Assembly: GCF_001753165.1 (NCBI RefSeq)
Contig: NZ_CP017448.1
Coordinates: 1-64,000 of the forward strand
Direction of reading: 5' to 3'
DNA length: 64,000 bases
DNA from: Acidihalobacter aeolianus
GTDB taxonomy: Bacteria > Pseudomonadota > Gammaproteobacteria > DSM-5130 > Acidihalobacteraceae
Positions 1 through 12,291 of the stretch are shown here, one piece after another (the first letter of the stretch is position 1; every line of letters starts with the position of its first letter). The position numbers were made by a program, and so were the translations under genes. The notes under the pieces are model-generated. The model saw only the letters and a list, made by a program, of their open reading frames with translations. It had not been told where the DNA came from and did no database searches.

Positions 1-1338
1 GTGTTGACCGGCAGTCCACTCTGGCAATCCTGTATTGCCCAGCTCCAGAACGAGCTGTCAGAACAACAGATCAATACCTGGCTAAGGCCGCTACATGCGG
101 ATGAGTCGGAACATTCCCTTCGTCTGCTGGCGCCTAACCGCTTCGTGCTGGACTGGGTACATGAGCATTTCCTGGGTCGGATCACAGAGATCGTTTCGGA
201 GCTAAGCCGGCGACATGATCTCCCCGTACTTATCGAAGTCGGCAGCGCCACGCCAAAACCACGTGTTACCGCAACGCACAAAACTAGGGAGTCCGAAGTA
301 GGACGCCGTGAGACCCCAAGACATAGCATCAACGCCAGCTTTACCTTCGACAACTTTGTCGAAGGTAAATCCAATCAGTTGGCACGTGCTGCGTCCTTCC
401 AGGTCGCGGAAAACGTTGGACGCGCCTACAACCCGTTGTTCATCTATGGCGGTGTTGGTCTCGGCAAGACACATCTGATGTATGCCATCGGTAACGCCAT
501 ACTCAAGCATCGCGCGAATGCACGTGTCGTTTACCTGCATTCCGAGCGCTTTGTTGGGGACATGATCAAAGCGCTGCAGCATAATGCAATCGCCGATTTC
601 AAACGCTACTACAGATCGGTCGACGCATTGCTTATCGATGACATCCAGTTCTTCGCAAACAAGGAAAGGTCTCAGGAAGAATTCTTCCATACCTTCAACG
701 CCCTGCTCGAAGGCCAGCAGCAGATCATCCTGAGCTGCGACCGCTACCCTAAGGAAGTTGAGGGACTGGAGGAACGACTAAAGTCACGCTTCGGCTGGGG
801 ACTAACCGTCGCTATCGATCCACCGGAACTTGAAACGAGAGTAGCTATTCTACAACGCAAGGCGGCTGCAGCTGGCATTAACTTAAGTAACGAAGTGGCA
901 TTCTTCGTCGCCAAACGCATCCGTTCCAACGTACGAGAACTCGAAGGTGCCTTGCGCCGTATTATCGCGAGTGCCCAATTCAGTGGTCGTGAAGTCACGC
1001 TTGATTTCACCAAGGAAGCACTGCGCGATCTGCTAGCCTTACAGGACAAACTGGTAACACTGGACAACATCCAGAAGATCGTCGCCCAATATTACAACAT
1101 CCGCGTTGCTGACCTGCTGTCGACACGTCGCAGCCGATCAATTACTAGGCCTCGCCAGCTTGCAATGGCCTTGTCAAAGGAATTCACAAGCCACAGTCTT
1201 CCTGAGATCGGCGACGCATTCGGCGGCAGGGATCACACAACAGTTTTGCACGCCTGTAGAAAAATCAAGGAACTACGCAGTAGTGACGCTCGCATGGAAG
1301 AAGACTACATGAATCTGGTTCGACTACTCACTAGCTAG
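1..1338 (+). CDS. dnaA: Chromosomal replication initiator DnaA
   Basis: DnaA binds DnaA boxes at the origin, melts the adjacent AT-rich DNA and loads the DnaB helicase. The 445-residue product has the family's usual length. It shows an N-terminal interaction domain, a low-conservation linker near residues 80-110, a Walker A motif GGVGLGKTH near residue 150, a Walker [10 protein letters not shown] near 210, and the C-terminal DNA-binding signature [13 protein letters not shown] near 410. The start is GTG at base 1, so its ribosome binding site and promoter lie outside the window. It is the first gene of the dnaA-dnaN-recF-gyrB group and is followed by two perfect DnaA boxes, which is compatible with autoregulation or origin function nearby. 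Confidence 0.98.
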   Translation: MLTGSPLWQSCIAQLQNELSEQQINTWLRPLHADESEHSLRLLAPNRFVLDWVHEHFLGRITEIVSELSRRHDLPVLIEVGSATPKPRVTATHKTRESEVGRRETPRHSINASFTFDNFVEGKSNQLARAASFQVAENVGRAYNPLFIYGGVGLGKTHLMYAIGNAILKHRANARVVYLHSERFVGDMIKALQHNAIADFKRYYRSVDALLIDDIQFFANKERSQEEFFHTFNALLEGQQQIILSCDRYPKEVEGLEERLKSRFGWGLTVAIDPPELETRVAILQRKAAAAGINLSNEVAFFVAKRIRSNVRELEGALRRIIASAQFSGREVTLDFTKEALRDLLALQDKLVTLDNIQKIVAQYYNIRVADLLSTRRSRSITRPRQLAMALSKEFTSHSLPEIGDAFGGRDHTTVLHACRKIKELRSSDARMEEDYMNLVRLLTS

Positions 1339-1585
1339 GGCTGAAGTGCATGTGGATAAACTGTATAAATGCATTGCACCGGTATCCAACGCATTATCAG
1401 CAAACAGCTTATCCACAGGCTTGGAGGATACCCACACACGGGTTATTAGGTGTCTTAACATCTGACTAATATCATGTATATCAATAACTTGATGATTATA
1501 TCCCCAATTGACTACCGTCCCTATTACTATAAGTTTTAAATCTTAAAACCTATTTATTGGCAACTCAGACCTGGAAGTACGAGCC
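1339..1585. promoter_or_regulatory. dnaA-dnaN intergenic region with two DnaA boxes and an AT-rich stretch
   Basis: Two perfect matches to the DnaA box TTATNCACA are visible: TGTGGATAA at 1351-1359 (box on the minus strand) and TTATCCACA at 1409-1417 (plus strand). They are followed by an AT-rich stretch at about 1485-1560. This layout is what an origin, or part of a split origin, looks like in Gammaproteobacteria where oriC flanks dnaA. The DNA upstream of dnaA is not in the window, so the full origin cannot be judged. The region also probably carries the dnaN promoter. Confidence 0.6.
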
Positions 1586-2683
1586 ATGCGTTTTTCGATC
1601 ACTCGAGCGGAATTAATCAAACCCCTTCAACGCGTCATCGGTGCGGTAGAGCGCCGCCAAACCATGGCAATACTGGGAAATTTACTGCTTCAAGTTGAGA
1701 ACAACCGCATGCAGATGACGGCTACCGACCTTGAGATTGAGTTGGTCAGCCATTGCTATCTGATATCCGGTGAGAATGGTTCTGCGACTATACCTGCTCG
1801 AAAGTTCTTCGATATCTGTCGGGCGCTACCTGATGACGCGGAAATTACTGTCGAGATCGTTGAGGGTCGAGCCACTCTCCGTTCTGGCGGGAGCCGTTTC
1901 TCGTTGGTTACCTTACCTGCCGAGGAATACCCTAATTTAGAGGAGTTTGTCCCACAGGCGCAGTTTTCCCTTAGCCAGGCTCAACTAAAAGGTCTTTTGG
2001 TTCATACATCGTTTGCCATGGCTCAGCAGGATGTCCGGTACTACCTCAATGGTTTATTGCTTGAAGCCAATGCCTCACAGGTAACTGCCGTTGCAACAGA
2101 CGGACACCGCCTGGCACAGGCCAAGCTTGAAGCTGGTGTCGGTACTGGCGAGTATTCTGTGATCGTTCCCCGCAAGGCCATCATGGAATTGGTTCGTACG
2201 CTCGACGAACTGGATAGTACCGTTGAAATTTATCTTGGTACGCAAGCGATCAGATTTGAGTTCGACGATCTTCGCTTTACATCGAAGCTGATTGATGGAC
2301 GTTTTCCGGATTACAAGCGCGTTATTCCACTTGATGGTGAAAAGGTGCTGACTATCACTCGTGACAGCCTGCGACAGGCCCTTCAGCGAGTCTCAATACT
2401 CTCTAATGAAAAATACCGTGGCGTTCGTGTCGGCTTAGAATCTGGATTGCTGCATATCGAGGCTCACAACCCTGAACAGGAAGAAGCGCAAGTTGAACTC
2501 CCAGTCGAATACACTGGCGAGACGCTGGACATAGGTTTTAATCTCACGTACTTGATGGATGTGATCAATACAACATCGGGTGATTCGATGCAGCTACGCT
2601 TCAAGGATTCGAGCAGTAGTGTCCTCTTGACTGACCCTAGCGAACCTAGTGCTCTCTACGTGGTTATGCCGATGCGGCTCTGA
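1586..2683 (+). CDS. dnaN: DNA polymerase III beta sliding clamp
   Basis: DnaN forms the ring-shaped dimer that tethers DNA polymerase III to DNA. The 365-residue length and three tandem clamp domains match the family. It begins MRFSITRAELIKPLQRV and ends with the typical VVMPMRL, whose methionine-rich tail contributes to the partner-binding cleft. ATG at 1586 follows a weak GGAAG-like site (1573-1577). It lies 247 bases after dnaA and 16 bases before recF, so dnaN and recF are probably co-transcribed. Confidence 0.98.
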   Translation: MRFSITRAELIKPLQRVIGAVERRQTMAILGNLLLQVENNRMQMTATDLEIELVSHCYLISGENGSATIPARKFFDICRALPDDAEITVEIVEGRATLRSGGSRFSLVTLPAEEYPNLEEFVPQAQFSLSQAQLKGLLVHTSFAMAQQDVRYYLNGLLLEANASQVTAVATDGHRLAQAKLEAGVGTGEYSVIVPRKAIMELVRTLDELDSTVEIYLGTQAIRFEFDDLRFTSKLIDGRFPDYKRVIPLDGEKVLTITRDSLRQALQRVSILSNEKYRGVRVGLESGLLHIEAHNPEQEEAQVELPVEYTGETLDIGFNLTYLMDVINTTSGDSMQLRFKDSSSSVLLTDPSEPSALYVVMPMRL

Positions 2684-2699
2684 CAGAACATAGCCGGGT

Positions 2700-6210
<3,511 letters not shown>

Positions 6211-6230
6211 ATAATTCAATAGGTTATAAA

Positions 6231-8276
6231 TTGACGACTAACGCGTTGCTTGAGAGTTCGGATCTTCCTCCGTTTGCCCGGATCGAGGTGAAACATATCC
6301 TGCCGGCAATCAAGGCGGTGCTTCTGGACAACCGTGAGCGTCTAGCGAGGCGTCTTGCCGATCCAGCACCGGCAGACTGGGAAAATGTCGCCGAATTGTC
6401 TGCAGATATGGACGACAAGTTGGAAAGGATCTGGTCCCCTGTCAGGCATCTGAATGCGGTTGCCAACAATCCTGAGTTGCGGAAGGCCTACAATGCCTGC
6501 CTGCCGCTTGTATCCGAATACCATACCGAGCTTGGTCATAATCGAGCACTGTATGATCTATGGGTTCAACTCAGTGAAAATGCCACGCACCTGCAGCTAG
6601 ATTCGGCGCAAATAAAACTGATCAAAGACACCATTCGTGATTTCAAACTGTCAGGCGTCGATCTAGCGCCTGCGGATAAGGAACAATTTTCCAGCTTGCA
6701 GCGGCGTCTTGCCGAGTTGCAGGCAAAATTCGAAGAAAACGTTCTCGATGCAACCGATGGCTGGAGCATCATCCTTGAAAGCACGGAGCGTCTCGGAGGT
6801 GTGCCGGATTCTGCAATCGCGATGTTCAGGGAATCGGCGTCGAATCATGGCAAGGATGGCTACCGTATTTCACTGGATTTCCCTTCTTATGACGCGATCA
6901 TAAGCTATTGCGACGATCGTGATCTTCGTCGGCAGATCTACACTGCCTATGTAACGCGTGCCTCTGATCACGGACCGAATTCGGGGCGTTGGGACAACAC
7001 GCCAATCATGTGCGAAATCCTCGATTTAAGAACCAAGCTTGCGAAATTACTGGGATTCGAGAATTTCGCTCAGGAATCGCTTGCAACAAAAATGGCCGAG
7101 TCGCCCAAAACCGTGCTCGATTTTCTACAGAGCCTGGCTGATAAGTCACGTATCACGGCAGAAAAGGAGTTCTTCGAACTTCAGGCATTCGCCCAAGAAG
7201 AATTTGGCATGGAGTGTCTCGAATCCTGGGATATTGCGTACGCCACACAAAAGCTGAGGGAGAAAAAATATAGCTTTAACGAAGAGCAAATAAAGGCGTA
7301 TTTCCCCGTCGAGCAAGTAATTGGTGGGCTGTTTGAACTGGTTGGGAACCTGTTTGACGTAGAGATAAAACCGGCGGCAGTCGAGATAGAAAGATGGCAC
7401 TCGGATGTGAAAGTCTACGACGTCAAAAGCCTTGACGGTAAATTGCTTGCCCAGTTCTACGTCGATCTATATGCCCGCGAGCATAAGCGTGGCGGTGCTT
7501 GGATGGACGAATGCAGAAGTCATCGAAAAAGTGGAGCACGTTATCAGCATGCTGTCGCCTATCTCACTTGCAATTCTGCACCGCCAGTGGATGGGCAACC
7601 CGGTTTATTGACGCACGATGAGGTCGTTACGCTGTTCCATGAATTTGGCCATGGTTTGCATCATATGCTGACTCAGGTGCCATATTCACAGATTTCCGGA
7701 ATTCGTGGCGTAGAGTGGGATGCCGTAGAACTGCCAAGTCAGTTTATGGAGAACTGGTGTTGGCAAAGCGAGGTTCTGGAAAAAATATCCGGACATTACG
7801 CTACAGGTGAAAAGTTACCTGATCACCTGCGTAACGGTTTGCTGGCGACACGGGATTTTCAAGCTGGAATGCAGATGTTGCGTCAAGTCGAATTTGCCAT
7901 GTTCGATATGCGATTACACATGACTGTCCCACCACCGAATGCCGCTGCTATACAAACGATCATTGATGAAGTCAGACGGGAAATTGCCGTTGTTTTCCCG
8001 CCCACATTCAATCGCTTCCAGAATGGTTTTGCACATATATTCGGCGGTGGATATGCTGCAGGCTACTACAGTTACAAATGGGCCGAGGTATTATCTGCAG
8101 ATGCATTTTCCCGCTTTGAAGAGGAAGGCTTGTTCAACAAGTTTATCGGCATTGCATTTCTGCGGAGTATTCTAGAAATGGGTGGGTCTCGCCCCGCAAT
8201 GGAATCCTTTGTTGAGTTTAGGGGACGCGAGCCGAAAATAGATGCCTTGCTGAAGCATACCGGGATAGCTGCCTGA
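6231..8276 (+). CDS. prlC: Oligopeptidase A (M3 family zinc metallopeptidase)
   Basis: This cytoplasmic thimet-type peptidase degrades short peptides, including cleaved signal peptides. The zinc motif is H470-E-F-G-H474 followed by GLHHML, with the downstream glutamate region near WDAVELPSQFMENW; 681 residues is the family length. The start used is TTG at 6231, preceded by AGGT; it gives the usual short N-terminus. The stop overlaps the start of the next gene by one base (TGATG), so the two are probably translationally coupled. Confidence 0.95.
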   Translation: MTTNALLESSDLPPFARIEVKHILPAIKAVLLDNRERLARRLADPAPADWENVAELSADMDDKLERIWSPVRHLNAVANNPELRKAYNACLPLVSEYHTELGHNRALYDLWVQLSENATHLQLDSAQIKLIKDTIRDFKLSGVDLAPADKEQFSSLQRRLAELQAKFEENVLDATDGWSIILESTERLGGVPDSAIAMFRESASNHGKDGYRISLDFPSYDAIISYCDDRDLRRQIYTAYVTRASDHGPNSGRWDNTPIMCEILDLRTKLAKLLGFENFAQESLATKMAESPKTVLDFLQSLADKSRITAEKEFFELQAFAQEEFGMECLESWDIAYATQKLREKKYSFNEEQIKAYFPVEQVIGGLFELVGNLFDVEIKPAAVEIERWHSDVKVYDVKSLDGKLLAQFYVDLYAREHKRGGAWMDECRSHRKSGARYQHAVAYLTCNSAPPVDGQPGLLTHDEVVTLFHEFGHGLHHMLTQVPYSQISGIRGVEWDAVELPSQFMENWCWQSEVLEKISGHYATGEKLPDHLRNGLLATRDFQAGMQMLRQVEFAMFDMRLHMTVPPPNAAAIQTIIDEVRREIAVVFPPTFNRFQNGFAHIFGGGYAAGYYSYKWAEVLSADAFSRFEEEGLFNKFIGIAFLRSILEMGGSRPAMESFVEFRGREPKIDALLKHTGIAA

Positions 8277-9076
8277 TGGTGCTCAAAGTAGCGAGCTGGA
8301 ACGTCAATTCGCTCAATGTGAGATTACCCCATGTCCTGCAATGGCTGGATTCCGAGAAACCGGATATTGTAGGTCTGCAGGAAACCAAACTGCAGGACGA
8401 AAAATTTCCATACCGGGCGTTCGTTGACCAAGGGTACGAAGCGGTCTATTCAGGACAAAAGACGTATAACGGAGTTGCCCTGCTGGCCAAGCAGGGCCAC
8501 GAACTGCGGAAGGTCCTGACCGATATACCTAATATGGAAGATCCTCAGCGTAGAATAATTGCCGCTGAAATAGCTGGTATTCGGATACTCAATCTATATG
8601 TGGTAAACGGTCAGGCTGTTGGTACAGATAAATACGACTACAAGCTGGACTGGCTCGAGCGTGTGACGGCATTCATAGAAGCCGACATGAAGAAGTATCC
8701 GAAGTATATGATCATGGGTGACTTTAACATTGCGCCTGATGATGCCGATGTCCACGATCCTGAAGCCTGGAAAGATCAAATACTTTGTTCAAGTCCTGAG
8801 CGTGCCGCACTTGATGGGATCAAGGAACTTGGCTTTAAGGATACTTTCCGCTTGTTTGAACAGAAACCGCAATCGTTTTCATGGTGGGATTACCGCGCGG
8901 CTGCGTTCAGAAGAAACATAGGACTACGGATTGATCTGCTTCTTGCAAGCGATCAGTTGGCTACGAGTTGTACCGGCTCATGGGTGGACCGCGAACCTAG
9001 AACTTGGGAAAGGCCATCTGATCATGCCCCAGTAATTTGCGAATTCGATCTCGCCGATTTCACGCAGAGTTCCTAG
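8276..9076 (+). CDS. xthA: Exonuclease III-type AP endonuclease
   Basis: This is an endonuclease/exonuclease/phosphatase-fold protein that acts on abasic sites and 3' ends in base-excision repair. It starts MVLKVASWNVNSLN, shows GLQETKLQ (metal-binding glutamate, near residue 36), the MGDFNIAPDD motif near residue 148, and ends with the DHAPVICEF catalytic histidine region. The 266-residue length fits XthA. It overlaps prlC by one base and precedes ubiD by nine bases. Confidence 0.93.
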   Translation: MVLKVASWNVNSLNVRLPHVLQWLDSEKPDIVGLQETKLQDEKFPYRAFVDQGYEAVYSGQKTYNGVALLAKQGHELRKVLTDIPNMEDPQRRIIAAEIAGIRILNLYVVNGQAVGTDKYDYKLDWLERVTAFIEADMKKYPKYMIMGDFNIAPDDADVHDPEAWKDQILCSSPERAALDGIKELGFKDTFRLFEQKPQSFSWWDYRAAAFRRNIGLRIDLLLASDQLATSCTGSWVDREPRTWERPSDHAPVICEFDLADFTQSS

Positions 9077-9085
9077 GGCAAGATT

Positions 9086-10549
9086 ATGAAATATAAGGAT
9101 TTGCGAGATTTCATTGCGATACTCGAAGCAAGCGGAGAACTTCGCAGAATACAAACCGAGATAGATCCAAAGCTTGAGATGACGGAGATTTGCGACCGTA
9201 CCTTGCGCATGGAAGGGCCGGCGCTCCTGTTCGAAAAACCAAAAGGTTCGACGATTCCGGTACTGGGAAATCTTTTCGGTACGCCGCGCAGAGTCGCAAT
9301 GGGCATGGGCGAGACTTCCGTTGAGGCATTGCGTGAAATAGGGAAATTGCTGGCATTTCTCAAGGAGCCTGATCCACCGAAAGGCTTGAAGGAAGCCTGG
9401 AGAAGTCTGCCAATATTCAAGAAAATTTTGGATATGGCGCCAAAACAGGTTTCCTCTGGCCCATGCCAGGAATTGGTGCAGGAAGGCGAAGATGTAGATC
9501 TTGGCACACTGCCCGTCCAGACATGCTGGCCAGGCGACGCCGGTCCTTTGATAACCTGGGGTTTGGTAACGACCAAGGGACCTGACAAGGAAAGGCAGAA
9601 TCTGGGTATTTACCGCCAACAGGTCATTGGGCGGAATCGAGTGATCATGCGCTGGTTGTCGCACCGAGGCGGCGCTCTCGACTACCGAGACTGGTTGCGC
9701 AACTGGCCTGGGGAGAATTTCCCCGTTGCTGTCACACTAGGTGCCGATCCAGCCACAATTCTAGCTGCTGTGACACCCGTTCCGGATACGCTGTCAGAGT
9801 ATGCTTTTGCGGGACTGTTGCGCGGGAGCCGTACGGAACTCGTGCGCTGCCTTGGTTCCGACCTCAGCGTGCCGGCATCTGCCGAAATCGTGCTTGAAGG
9901 TCATATCGTGCCAGGTGACGAGGCGGACGAGGGTCCGTTTGGCGATCACACAGGCTATTACAATGAGGTCGATCGATTCCCGGTTTTCACCGTTGACCGC
10001 ATCACTCAGCGGCGAAATCCGATTTACCACAGTACCTATACAGGTAGGCCACCGGATGAGCCAGCAGTACTCGGTTTGGCACTGAATGAGGTTTTCGTTC
10101 CCTTATTGCAGAAGCAGTTTCCGGAAATTGTCGATTTTTATCTTCCACCAGAAGGCTGCTCCTATCGTATGGCTGTAGTTAGTATGCGTAAGCAGTATCC
10201 AGGACATGCAAAGCGCGTGATGATGGGAGTGTGGAGCTATTTACGCCAATTTATGTATACAAAGTTCGTAATTGTTGTCGATGATGACGTCAATACGCGT
10301 GACTGGCGAGATGTTATTTGGGCGATAACAACACGTATGGATCCTATTAGGGACACGGTGATAGTCGACAATACACCCATCGATTATCTCGATTTTGCAT
10401 CACCGGTATCTGGTTTAGGATCGAAAATGGGTTTGGACGCGACGAATAAATGGAGAGGTGAAACGGATCGCGAGTGGGGTCGTCCGATAAGTATGGATCT
10501 GAATGTAAAACGGCGCATAGACGAGCTGTGGGATAACCTGAACATTTAG
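9086..10549 (+). CDS. ubiD: 4-hydroxy-3-polyprenylbenzoate decarboxylase UbiD
   Basis: UbiD removes the carboxyl group from 3-polyprenyl-4-hydroxybenzoate in ubiquinone synthesis, using prenylated FMN made by UbiX. The 487-residue length and motifs ([19 protein letters not shown] at the start, the [11 protein letters not shown] region near residue 280) match the family. In other Gammaproteobacteria ubiD sits beside a flavin or ferredoxin reductase; here the reductase at 13.3 kb is separated from it by about 2.7 kb of accessory-looking genes. Other ubi genes (ubiE, ubiJ, ubiB) lie at 32-35 kb. Confidence 0.96.
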   Translation: MKYKDLRDFIAILEASGELRRIQTEIDPKLEMTEICDRTLRMEGPALLFEKPKGSTIPVLGNLFGTPRRVAMGMGETSVEALREIGKLLAFLKEPDPPKGLKEAWRSLPIFKKILDMAPKQVSSGPCQELVQEGEDVDLGTLPVQTCWPGDAGPLITWGLVTTKGPDKERQNLGIYRQQVIGRNRVIMRWLSHRGGALDYRDWLRNWPGENFPVAVTLGADPATILAAVTPVPDTLSEYAFAGLLRGSRTELVRCLGSDLSVPASAEIVLEGHIVPGDEADEGPFGDHTGYYNEVDRFPVFTVDRITQRRNPIYHSTYTGRPPDEPAVLGLALNEVFVPLLQKQFPEIVDFYLPPEGCSYRMAVVSMRKQYPGHAKRVMMGVWSYLRQFMYTKFVIVVDDDVNTRDWRDVIWAITTRMDPIRDTVIVDNTPIDYLDFASPVSGLGSKMGLDATNKWRGETDREWGRPISMDLNVKRRIDELWDNLNI

Positions 10550-10601
10550 GTACCTACTTTCATTAAAGTTAGGCTAGTCGAGCAATTAAGATAAGAAGGA
10601 A

Positions 10602-10754
10602 ATGGATATGCGCCGTCTTGGATTGAGTCTAACTGGCATTTGGCTTGTATTGGTCGGGTTAAGTGCTCTTATACACATTCGTTTTGAGTACCGAGAGGTC
10701 TTAATGAGTGCATTGGCATTGGTGGCTGGCGTGCTTCTTATCGTACAATGTTAG
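10602..10754 (+). CDS. Small two-helix membrane protein, 50 residues
   Basis: This short gene encodes two hydrophobic segments. The first runs LGLSLTGIWLVLVGLSAL (about residues 6-23), then there is a charged loop with FEYRE, and the second runs LMSALALVAGVLLIV (about 34-48). It ends VQC. A good ribosome binding site (AAGAAGGA, ending at 10600) precedes ATG 10602, with a second ATG at 10608. The pattern resembles very small uncharacterised membrane proteins that are common in Gammaproteobacteria, but I cannot assign a function. It sits between ubiD and the riboswitch. Confidence 0.65.
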   Translation: MDMRRLGLSLTGIWLVLVGLSALIHIRFEYREVLMSALALVAGVLLIVQC

Positions 10755-10835
10755 GATTACCTTCTGTCTGCTGTTCTATGCCATTTGTCTAAAGTCTTGC
10801 CTAAACCTGCAAGATTCGCATAACATCCATACTTG

Positions 10836-10920
10836 AGATAAGGGCAAAATCGTCGAAAGACGATGGCGCAAAGCCAAGGGTCTAAAGCCGTAAGGCCATG
10901 ACAGCCGGTTGCCGCAACCG
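10836..10920 (+). promoter_or_regulatory. c-di-GMP-I (GEMM) riboswitch
   Basis: The aptamer core is recognisable. AGGGCAAA at 10841-10848 leads into a perfect 6-bp helix ATCGTC/GACGAT (10849-10864) closed by a GAAA tetraloop, then GGCGCAAAGCC (tetraloop receptor side), a second arm containing TCTAAAGCC, and GCCGGTTGCCG closing the core. AGGGCAAA matches the well-studied Vibrio Vc2 aptamer, which favours c-di-GMP over cGAMP. A perfect 8-bp hairpin ACCGAGAC/GTCTCGGT follows at 10917-10935 without a U-run. A second hairpin at 10996-11019 touches the ribosome binding site of the next gene, so control of translation is plausible. A possible promoter is TTGCCT (10797-10802) with TAACAT (10821-10826). 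Apart from this, 10755-11031 holds no gene. Confidence 0.88.
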
Positions 10921-11031
10921 AGACAAGGTCTCGGTGCGATTCATGCGATGACTACTATTACGGGTGGTGTCCATGCTGCATGGCAGTGCCGAAGACTCGA
11001 ACCTATAAGCTAGGTCGAGAGGGATTCAACT

Positions 11032-11376
11032 ATGAAACTGCACAATGCCATAGGTTCGCTAGCGGTGGGGGTAGTGGTATCATTTCCGGCATTGGCAATA
11101 GCTAATACACAGTTGGATCAGCCTGAAAATAATTGTCTAACGTGGACCTTGGTTGGAAAAACCCAGCCTAATCTCGAAACGGTTCAACAATATTGGAATG
11201 CTGCCGAAGTGCAGGTCCGTAAAGCAGCCGCGTCGATTATGGCCAGCGCTCCGGCCCGTCTGGGTTTCTACCTTGGCGCAGCCAACGAACCCCCAATGTC
11301 TATTGTCGGACAAGACTTCAGGCAGGATCTTGCCGGGCGTATCAAGTATGGCTTCTACCTAGTCAGCACTTTCTGA
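11032..11376 (+). CDS. Small secreted protein of unknown function under a c-di-GMP riboswitch
   Basis: The 114-residue product starts with a clear Sec signal peptide (MKLHNAIGSLAVGVVVSFPALAIA, cleavage after ALAIA). The mature part of about 90 residues holds a single cysteine and a mixed hydrophilic sequence ending in GFYLVSTF. I recognise no domain. ATG 11032 is preceded by GAGAGGG at 11017-11023, whose first bases lie in the hairpin at 10996-11019. Because it follows a GEMM riboswitch, its expression should respond to c-di-GMP, so a role in attachment, biofilm or envelope change is a guess from context. Its 3' end overlaps the convergent transporter gene by 18 bases. Confidence 0.8.
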   Translation: MKLHNAIGSLAVGVVVSFPALAIANTQLDQPENNCLTWTLVGKTQPNLETVQQYWNAAEVQVRKAAASIMASAPARLGFYLGAANEPPMSIVGQDFRQDLAGRIKYGFYLVSTF

Positions 11377-12291
11377 AAAGTCTGTTCCTGTATTGATGCG
11401 GGCGCGCAGTATGCGAATCGGGAAATTAAGGCCTAGATTCGTCAAGTAAACCCCTAAAACGACCATGCTTCCACCAAGCAGAAGTGAGCCGTCGATACGC
11501 TCACCGAGAGCGATATGCGCTGTAATGAGTGCACTGACGGGGACAATGTTAATAAAGATGCTGGCGCGCATCGCGCCGACGCGCTTAATCCCCTGGTAGT
11601 ACCAAACCAACCCAAGTGCTGTAGCGGCGGCGCCCAAATAAGTCAGATTGGCCCAATCTACTGCGGTATAGGCGTGGATATGTTCTAGGAGCCCGTTGTA
11701 CAAAGCGGGTACAGACAGCATAAGACAACCGACAATTGAGGAATAAGTGACTGAGGCCATGGGTGAAAGCCCAGACATCAGTTGCCGACCGATTAGTGAG
11801 TAAGCGACCCAGCTGAACAGACAAGCGAGGATGTCCAAGAATCCAGCTGGAAAACCGCTCGCCAAAGCGGCTGGATCGCCGTGTGCAATGACGATCAATG
11901 CGCCGAACAGCGAAAGCAGTATGCCTAGAATCCGGATACGCCCAAGCGCTTCATGCAGCAATAACCAGGAGAAGACTGCGATCAAGGTCGGATTCATCGC
12001 GATCACTGCGGCCGCACGCGCCGCGGGCAGCGATTCCAGTGCGCGAAAGAAAAAGATGTTGTAGAGAAATACCCCGGTGGTGCCCAGCAAGATCACGCCG
12101 GCGAACTGGCGTGCGGTGAGACGAGGAAGGCCACCTTCGAAAAAATAGGCAAGTACCAGGAGACATACGGAGGCGATCGAGAATCGCAGAAATGCAGCCG
12201 CTAACGGTTCAACGTGACCGGCCAGCAATCTACCGGAAACGAAAGTGCCGCCCCACAAGATGGCCATGGCGGTGAGCTTGAGGTAGGTCAC
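11359..12291 (-). CDS. EamA/DMT-family inner-membrane transporter
   Basis: The 310-residue protein has about ten hydrophobic segments arranged as two EamA repeats, typical of the drug/metabolite transporter superfamily. The substrate cannot be read from the sequence. I chose GTG at 12291 because it gives VTYLKLTAMAILWGGTF, the usual N-terminus just before helix 1, and because it overlaps the stop of the upstream epimerase gene as GTGA. This implies translational coupling with that gene. Reading further upstream only adds a non-conserved, Cys/Arg-containing extension. Confidence 0.88.
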   Translation of the reverse strand: MTYLKLTAMAILWGGTFVSGRLLAGHVEPLAAAFLRFSIASVCLLVLAYFFEGGLPRLTARQFAGVILLGTTGVFLYNIFFFRALESLPAARAAAVIAMNPTLIAVFSWLLLHEALGRIRILGILLSLFGALIVIAHGDPAALASGFPAGFLDILACLFSWVAYSLIGRQLMSGLSPMASVTYSSIVGCLMLSVPALYNGLLEHIHAYTAVDWANLTYLGAAATALGLVWYYQGIKRVGAMRASIFINIVPVSALITAHIALGERIDGSLLLGGSMVVLGVYLTNLGLNFPIRILRARINTGTDFSESAD

